DNA of 64,000 bases, taken from NCBI GenBank assembly GCA_001600455.1, contig BCKC01000013.1, forward strand, positions 310,001 to 374,000. The letters run 5' to 3'. Under the pieces are notes generated by a model. It saw nothing but the letters and a program-made list of their open reading frames with translations. It was not told the origin of the DNA and did not search any database. This document shows positions 59,300 to 64,000 of this stretch, piece by piece. This DNA is from Endocalyx cinctus (Eukaryota; Ascomycota; Sordariomycetes; Amphisphaeriales; Apiosporaceae). The stretch's first letter is position 1. Every line of letters begins with the position of its first letter. The translations under genes and the position numbers were made by a program.

Positions 59300-59884
59300 T
59301 TACGTAGCACATACTATATTATCTGACGTTATCCTGAGCAATACGTTTTTATCCTTCGTATTACGATAGAGAATATGATAACCCACCATAACCGCAAATA
59401 AGTTTAGCCGAAAGGGACGAGGTAAACGAATTCGAGGAATCCCGTTGAGTTGCATTAGGTCAAGACGTAGAGCTTTTCCCTCGTAATCCGCACCATCCTG
59501 GATTCTGAAATGGTACAACTGTTCTACGGCTCGAAGTCCCACAAGTTGTGGAAGCCACAAACGTAAGGTACCAGGATATTGCGCATCCCGAATCATCTCA
59601 AAAACTTCTTCTCCAAACTTATCCTCCACAAAACGAAGAGCCATAGAAACCGTCATATCTTCCACCGTGATATAATCTATGTCTTGTCCTCGGTACTTGG
59701 TGATAATTTTCGTAAGTGGACCATCCTTAGATACGTGCGGCTTCAACTTATATTTTGGGCCTACACGTGTGCACATAAAACCGTCGGTGCAAACGCAGAT
59801 CGTGACTCGTCTTTCATGTTTTTTAAAGGTGGATAATTTCTTAGTAAAAGAAGTCATTAACCGGCGCGTCGTTAAAAGTCTCAT
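59300..59884 (-). CDS. Hypothetical protein
   Basis: 194 codons with a basic N-terminus (TKKLSTFKKHERR) followed by mixed alpha/beta sequence (YITVEDMTVSMALRFVEDKFGEEVFEMIRD) with no low complexity, as expected of a real fold. A donor-like GTATGTGC near the 3' end may mean a further exon. No family recognised. Confidence 0.5.
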   Translation of the reverse strand: MRLLTTRRLMTSFTKKLSTFKKHERRVTICVCTDGFMCTRVGPKYKLKPHVSKDGPLTKIITKYRGQDIDYITVEDMTVSMALRFVEDKFGEEVFEMIRDAQYPGTLRLWLPQLVGLRAVEQLYHFRIQDGADYEGKALRLDLMQLNGIPRIRLPRPFRLNLFAVMVGYHILYRNTKDKNVLLRITSDNIVCAT

Positions 59885-60265
59885 GGCGTGTTAAGTACTA
59901 AAGGTAGATAGATATGGAGTGATAATTACATTCCTTGGGATTTGGGCTCCGTTTAATTGAAATGAGATTTAATACTTGCCTTATATACACGCGCAAAGTT
60001 AGCGACTGGATAGGAACGGGAACACGTACGGAATCGGACATGCCTGGTGGGCTCAGAAGGCCGAAAGTGGCCGCTCGAGATCTGAAACTCGGGACTCGTG
60101 ACAGTATATTATTCCATTTCGTTTCGCCCTTTCGACTTGTTAATAGCACATGCGAGCAGCGTTTTCCCCGCCCTCTTTCTGCTAGTCCTGGGCTTTATAA
60201 CCTTGCGATTCTGATTTCCTACATTCCCCGTTTGCTCGTATTGGGAGGCCTAGGGCGGTCGCGCG
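59885..60265. other. Intergenic / divergent promoter
   Basis: Lies between the minus-strand hypothetical gene and the plus-strand chromo-like gene; GCTTTATAACC at about 60190-60200 is a possible TATA element for the latter. Confidence 0.4.
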
Positions 60266-60613
60266 ATGTTGTTTGTTAAGCCCGAGAACGCGCCGCCCAA
60301 GGCTTATCGCGGTTTCAAGATCCTCAGCCACGAGAAGAGGACGCGAGGCAGTTTCCACTTCCAGGTCCAGTGGGTCGGACGCGTTCCTAGCGAGACGACG
60401 ACGGAGAAGCTAAAGAAAATCGCGTCGCAGAAGCTGGACCAGTACTGGGAAAGCCTCGGAAGCCGTGAGAAACACTTAGTAAAAGCGCGGTTGCGCGAAG
60501 ACAGGCGAAGAGAGCGTGACGAGGCTATAAGTAACGGAACCGAGGATCTTATCGTAAATATTACTTGGTTCAATCGGTGGGGAGATGGCGAGGGAAGTTG
60601 GCCAGCGTGCTAG
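60266..60613 (+). CDS. Small basic protein with chromodomain-like segment
   Basis: 115 aa. Residues about 13-38 read AYRGFKILSHEKRTRGSFHF then QVQWVG, the pattern of the first strands of a chromodomain (EKIL-x-h...YLVKW-x-G). A Lys/Arg-rich helix follows (EKLKKIASQKLDQYW). The match is weak because only one aromatic-cage position is clear. If real, it could bind methyl-lysine, which is notable next to a JmjC-SET gene. The alternative is an unrelated orphan. Confidence 0.4.
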   Translation: MLFVKPENAPPKAYRGFKILSHEKRTRGSFHFQVQWVGRVPSETTTEKLKKIASQKLDQYWESLGSREKHLVKARLREDRRRERDEAISNGTEDLIVNITWFNRWGDGEGSWPAC

Positions 60614-60823
60614 GCGTAAGCCAAGTCGCGTTGTCAAGACGATAGCGAGTTCGTGCGTGGCGTAAACCGGATCTACTCTTCTAGTATTAGGGCATATGTC
60701 TTCTTTATGCATTATTTCTAGCGATATTGTGATTTTCATTTCTAGGTAAGACTACGGTCTGAAACTGAATCCTGTGCTAATATACATCCGGTCGAGAATC
60801 CACCGATGACTTGACAATGCGAA

Positions 60824-62268
60824 CTATTTCTGCCTCTTGGTCAAGCCCCCTTCGTCCACATCACATTTCCTTTTTCGCACTGGAGACGGTGCCGGACTAA
60901 TAATATTACTATACCATGCATTCCATATTAGACTGAAAGCATTGGCCCGCAACTTTAGAGCATCTGCTTTATCAATGTCGCCACAAGTGACAGCCTGGCC
61001 AAGCATACGGGGGCATGCCGTAGCTACTACTGACGGGCCGTAACTGGAAGTGTCGAGCTAATAAGGACTTGCCTGTTCGAATCGTTAATAAGGCTTTCGC
61101 CAGGGGACATATTTACGAACCTGATTAGTGTAATGGAGTTTAGGAAACTGATTGTTGCACGCTAACTATAAGATGGTTAGCACCGAAGCTATGGCAATCG
61201 CCAACGGACTTACCTGGATATCTTGAGTGTTGCATCCTTTCGAATTGTAATGGAAGATTTTACCATCTCTTTGATTGATCTCGAGGAGGCTGAAGTGATT
61301 GTTATTCAAAAAAAGAGGAAAGAAGTAAACCAGGCAATCACTTGGCTCAGCTTTGTTCCATTCCTCGATTTGGCGAGCGGCCATTTCGAAAGGCTTGCGT
61401 AACGCCTTGTTTCTTCGTTTTGGGATATTTTGATGGATAGGAATAGAGAAACCGACGCGAACATACGGTAGCTTGTCCGCCAAGTGCATACAAAGAAGGA
61501 TTAACTCATCGTTAAACCACGACGTCCCGTTTAAGTTGTCGAGAGAGTCGGCGTTAAAACGAAACTCTCCATCTTATATTTGAAGTTGACCCTTAGGAGA
61601 TAATTCTCTCATCGAGGCTTAAAGATTGACAACTTTATCTGATATTTCCTGAGCAATGTTAGAAGGTGGTTGAGGCTTGAAAAGGCCCTCCTTCTCGAGG
61701 GCCTGCCTCAGTGTAGTCGGACACGTTTGACCCTTTTCTATGAGCATGCCCATTTGCTCCCCTAAAAGATGAAGCACGGACATCTTCTTAGGGTCTTCTT
61801 TCAAGAGAGCAATGCCTCGCGCCACGGAAGAGTCCTTCGCCTTAACAATACTCCTATGGGAAGATTAGAGATGTATTCAATAGAAGAGCAGAAGAAAACC
61901 TACCATGTATTTTTGAAAAAAATCCCGAAGCCAAGTTCTTCCTTTAGCGTAGCCCATCTTCTACCACGCGTGAGATGAGTATTAAAAGTTTTTAGGATCC
62001 TCCTTTTCTCGTCCGCATCCTCCGGGATTATAAGAAATCTCTTCGACGCCGCATTAGCAGCAGCTTTGGCTGTTAACTCAGATCGCTTCACTTGATCGCC
62101 ATGCCATTGGCTGACCGCAATAGCGGTTAAGATATATTCAATGGAGCTTCTTTTCCGGTCATTAAAAGCGTTTTCGACTAGGCTCATCCATTCCGAGCCA
62201 TCCGGCCACTTCGTAGGTAAGGGTACTATACAGACGTTCATTCCAGACCTCCAGCACGAAGCGAACAT
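60824..62268 (-). pseudogene. Ulp1-type protease gene with four nonsense codons and catalytic Cys to Tyr
   Basis: Three exons join in frame: 62268-61904, 61853-61214 and 61120-60824. Introns are 50 bp (GTAGGT to ATAG) and 93 bp (GTAAGT to TCAG). The 434-codon frame has an N-terminal block (ALLKEDPKKMSVLHLLGEQM) and a C48 core (NNNHFSLLEINQRDGKIFHY). The expected nucleophile region reads TSSYGPSVVATA: Tyr (TAC, 61040-61042) replaces the Cys. Stops at 61619 (TAA), 61574 (TAA), 61085 (TAA) and 61058 (TAG) all fit Gln codons. A KRKCD...TKRQK tail resembles a nuclear signal. The 5' end overlaps the kinase fragment, so it is truncated or chimeric there. Confidence 0.75.
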
Positions 62269-62728
62269 TTATAGTCACCTTGAAACAAGACAGGGTGTTA
62301 CGGTGCCTGTATATCTAGGTGCCGTGGATCTCCGCGACATAGATAAGGTGTACTACTATGATCATCGGGTTTACATTCAGTACATGATGTTCCTCTCGTG
62401 GGGCGGTAATAGAATCGACTCGTCGGCTTGCGTGGACGAAGTACTACGATGTCTACGTTCAATACATGAGGACGGCGTCGTCCATGGAGATGTACGGGGG
62501 CCGAATGTGCTGTTTAATCCTATAACAGGCCGACTAATGATAGTTGATTTCGAACGGGCGTCGATTGTGAAGCCGGCGCGGCGCCCCCTTGGTCATGTGG
62601 TGCCGAACAAGCGGGCATGGGATCACGAAAAGAACGAGAAGAGCACAACTCTTTCGCATAGCCAGAAGTTACGCGAGGTTAGGTTTCAAGGCGATATTCG
62701 AGATGCCATTGCCGCGTTCTCTACGTGA
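62197..62728 (+). pseudogene. Kinase-like C-terminal fragment
   Basis: The frame reads FVGKGTIQTF, HEANIYSHLE, VPVYLGAVDL, then the catalytic loop HGDVRGPNVLF (from 62482) and DFERAS. It parallels the C-terminus of the 787-aa protein at 41259-43622 (VVPVCLGVVDL; HEDLRRAN; DFDRAA). Everything N-terminal to the kinase domain is missing; the frame can be opened upstream only through sequence belonging to the oppositely oriented protease gene. Probably a truncated paralogue. Confidence 0.65.
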
Positions 62729-63705
62729 GGTGCGACCAGTTAAGCTTGCACTATTTTGCATATTATTTAACCACGGTATACATTAAATCTAAACCGTTTA
62801 ACATAAGATATCCATAATCTAAATGTCTTATCGGGTATTTTTCTTGTGCATAAGTTGAAGTCGACTCGTAAATTTGTGCTCTAGACATGACTTTAGCTTG
62901 ACAATTGGCACGTGCTAGCATTCATGCTATAGCGCTTCGAAAACCTTGGATAGTACAGAACTGGACGGTCCTTTCTGATAAACGAAGATTCGGCCGATTC
63001 TGATAAGCTACCAAAATTGGACATGGTCAGTATAGTATGCCATTTTTAAAATCCTCTTGCGAATATGCTAATAATGGCGGGTGTGATATAATTAAGCATG
63101 TCGCAATCGTCTGATTTCGGCGCCTGTTCCACGGATTCGGTAACCAATACAGTGGACGGGCCCGGTACGACAAACTCCCTCTTCCCCCTCCCCCTCCCCC
63201 CCAATTCACAAAATGAAAGAGTAAGAACCGACATTAAAGTGGATAACATTTATAACATATTTATATAACTAGATGGTTCGAAGTCATCCGACATGTATCA
63301 TACATTCCAACGACCGACCGCAGGAGTGTCATCATTCCAGTGCCTAAAAAAAGGTCTCCCTGTGTTCAGAGAAGTCTCCCTGTGCTCAGAAAAGGCCCCC
63401 AGCAACAAGAACAGCAATACCAACAGCCGTTCGGAGATTATTATTTTCGCTGAAGGTTTGACATACCCAAGCCAAGACATTCTTCTCGGAACTATGTGGC
63501 AAGGGTTGGTTTTGTTCGGTACGTAAACCAAAGTTTTTATTAAAAAAAAAAAAAAAAACAGCAATGAGTAAACCACCCTGCGAAGTGTATAAAAATGAGC
63601 TAAATTCACGTTTTTTTTTTTTCTGTCTTATGCTATGTCAATACCCATCTTCAAGATTTATTCAAAACTATTGCATATTAATTCTTCGACAAATTAAACT
63701 CAAGC
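62729..63705. other. Intergenic, nothing recognised
   Basis: A pyrimidine-rich CCCCCTCCCC stretch lies at about 63180-63200, with poly-A at 63541-63557 and poly-T at 63611-63622. No supported gene. Confidence 0.4.
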
Positions 63706-64000
63706 ATGCCACTAGAAACCGGTCCCCAGTCCTCGGTTCCTGAGGAACTTAGCGCCAATGCCGCTGTCGAGTCTAGTAATCTAGCCGTGCCCCAGCCTTC
63801 TCAAAACCTAGGATACCAGCATCTCCATGATGCGAGCTTGGCGTCCCCCGACCTCTTCTCTCAGATCGACACTTTCGACTTCGAAGCGGCGCAGGCAGGC
63901 CCTCTTCCCGATCCCAACATGTTGTGGGACCCATCCTTCCAAGATATGCCTCCGTACGCGCCATACGACCCCACTATTCACACTTCCCTTCAACTCTTGA
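63706..64000 (+). CDS. Hypothetical protein, 5' part (runs off window)
   Basis: An ATG at 63706 opens a frame with no stop to the window end (98 codons): Ser/Pro/Asp-rich with DLFSQIDTFDFEAAQAG and NMLWDPSFQDM. The acidic-hydrophobic composition resembles transcription-factor or effector-like N-termini, but no domain is visible yet. Confidence 0.5.
   Translation, partial: MPLETGPQSSVPEELSANAAVESSNLAVPQPSQNLGYQHLHDASLASPDLFSQIDTFDFEAAQAGPLPDPNMLWDPSFQDMPPYAPYDPTIHTSLQLL

Overview
The window looks like accessory, repeat-rich DNA of a filamentous ascomycete (Pezizomycotina). The evidence is short introns (50-103 bp) with GTRNGT donors and CTGAC/CTAAC-type branch sites, a HET-domain gene, fungus-specific kinase and nuclease families, and AT-rich blocks where coding frames carry many TAA/TAG but no TGA stops. 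That pattern fits repeat-induced point mutation (RIP, CpA to TpA). No rRNA, tRNA, CRISPR or retroelement polymerase was recognised. A run of exactly 100 N sits at 14069-14168 inside a heptamer satellite, and single N bases occur at about 22567, 23332, 23457, 31217, 32130, 32268 and 32310.

Layout. Positions 1-9300 hold a compact three-gene group: a PaaK-like adenylate-forming enzyme (2427-3964, minus), a TauD-type Fe/2-oxoglutarate dioxygenase (5282-6204, minus, one frameshift) and a permuted ATP-grasp ligase (6849-8532, plus). The last two share a 645-bp divergent promoter with 20-bp TGACGTGG repeats. Two copies of one MITE-like element lie in opposite orientation on either side of the group. 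This looks like a small biosynthetic cluster. Positions 9300-23400 are mostly gene fragments (HNH nuclease, C2H2 fingers, PD-(D/E)XK nuclease, RecQ, dynamin, a collagen-like gene) with repeats between them. Positions 23579-28772 are one large, apparently intact ankyrin-HET gene.

From 31 to 45 kb lie an 801-aa orphan-family gene, an SNF2 fragment, a heavily mutated Argonaute (36.4-39.7 kb), an intact 787-aa nuclease-like/kinase gene, a patatin remnant and a Sur7-like membrane gene with one nonsense codon. From 46 to 64 kb lie a PD-(D/E)XK-like gene, a small kinase, an intact Ulp1-type protease, a JmjC-SET fusion gene in one 1038-codon frame broken by ten TAA/TAG codons, a short GC-rich inverted fragment of a second JmjC-SET copy, a second Ulp1 gene with four nonsense codons and a lost catalytic Cys, and a kinase fragment.

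How the genes relate: the cluster genes could act in one pathway. Much of the rest consists of defence, silencing or chromatin families (HET, Argonaute, JmjC-SET, SUMO-protease-like, PD-(D/E)XK and kinase-like) at different stages of decay, as expected in a repeat-rich accessory compartment. All assignments come from reading motifs by eye; no database search was possible.
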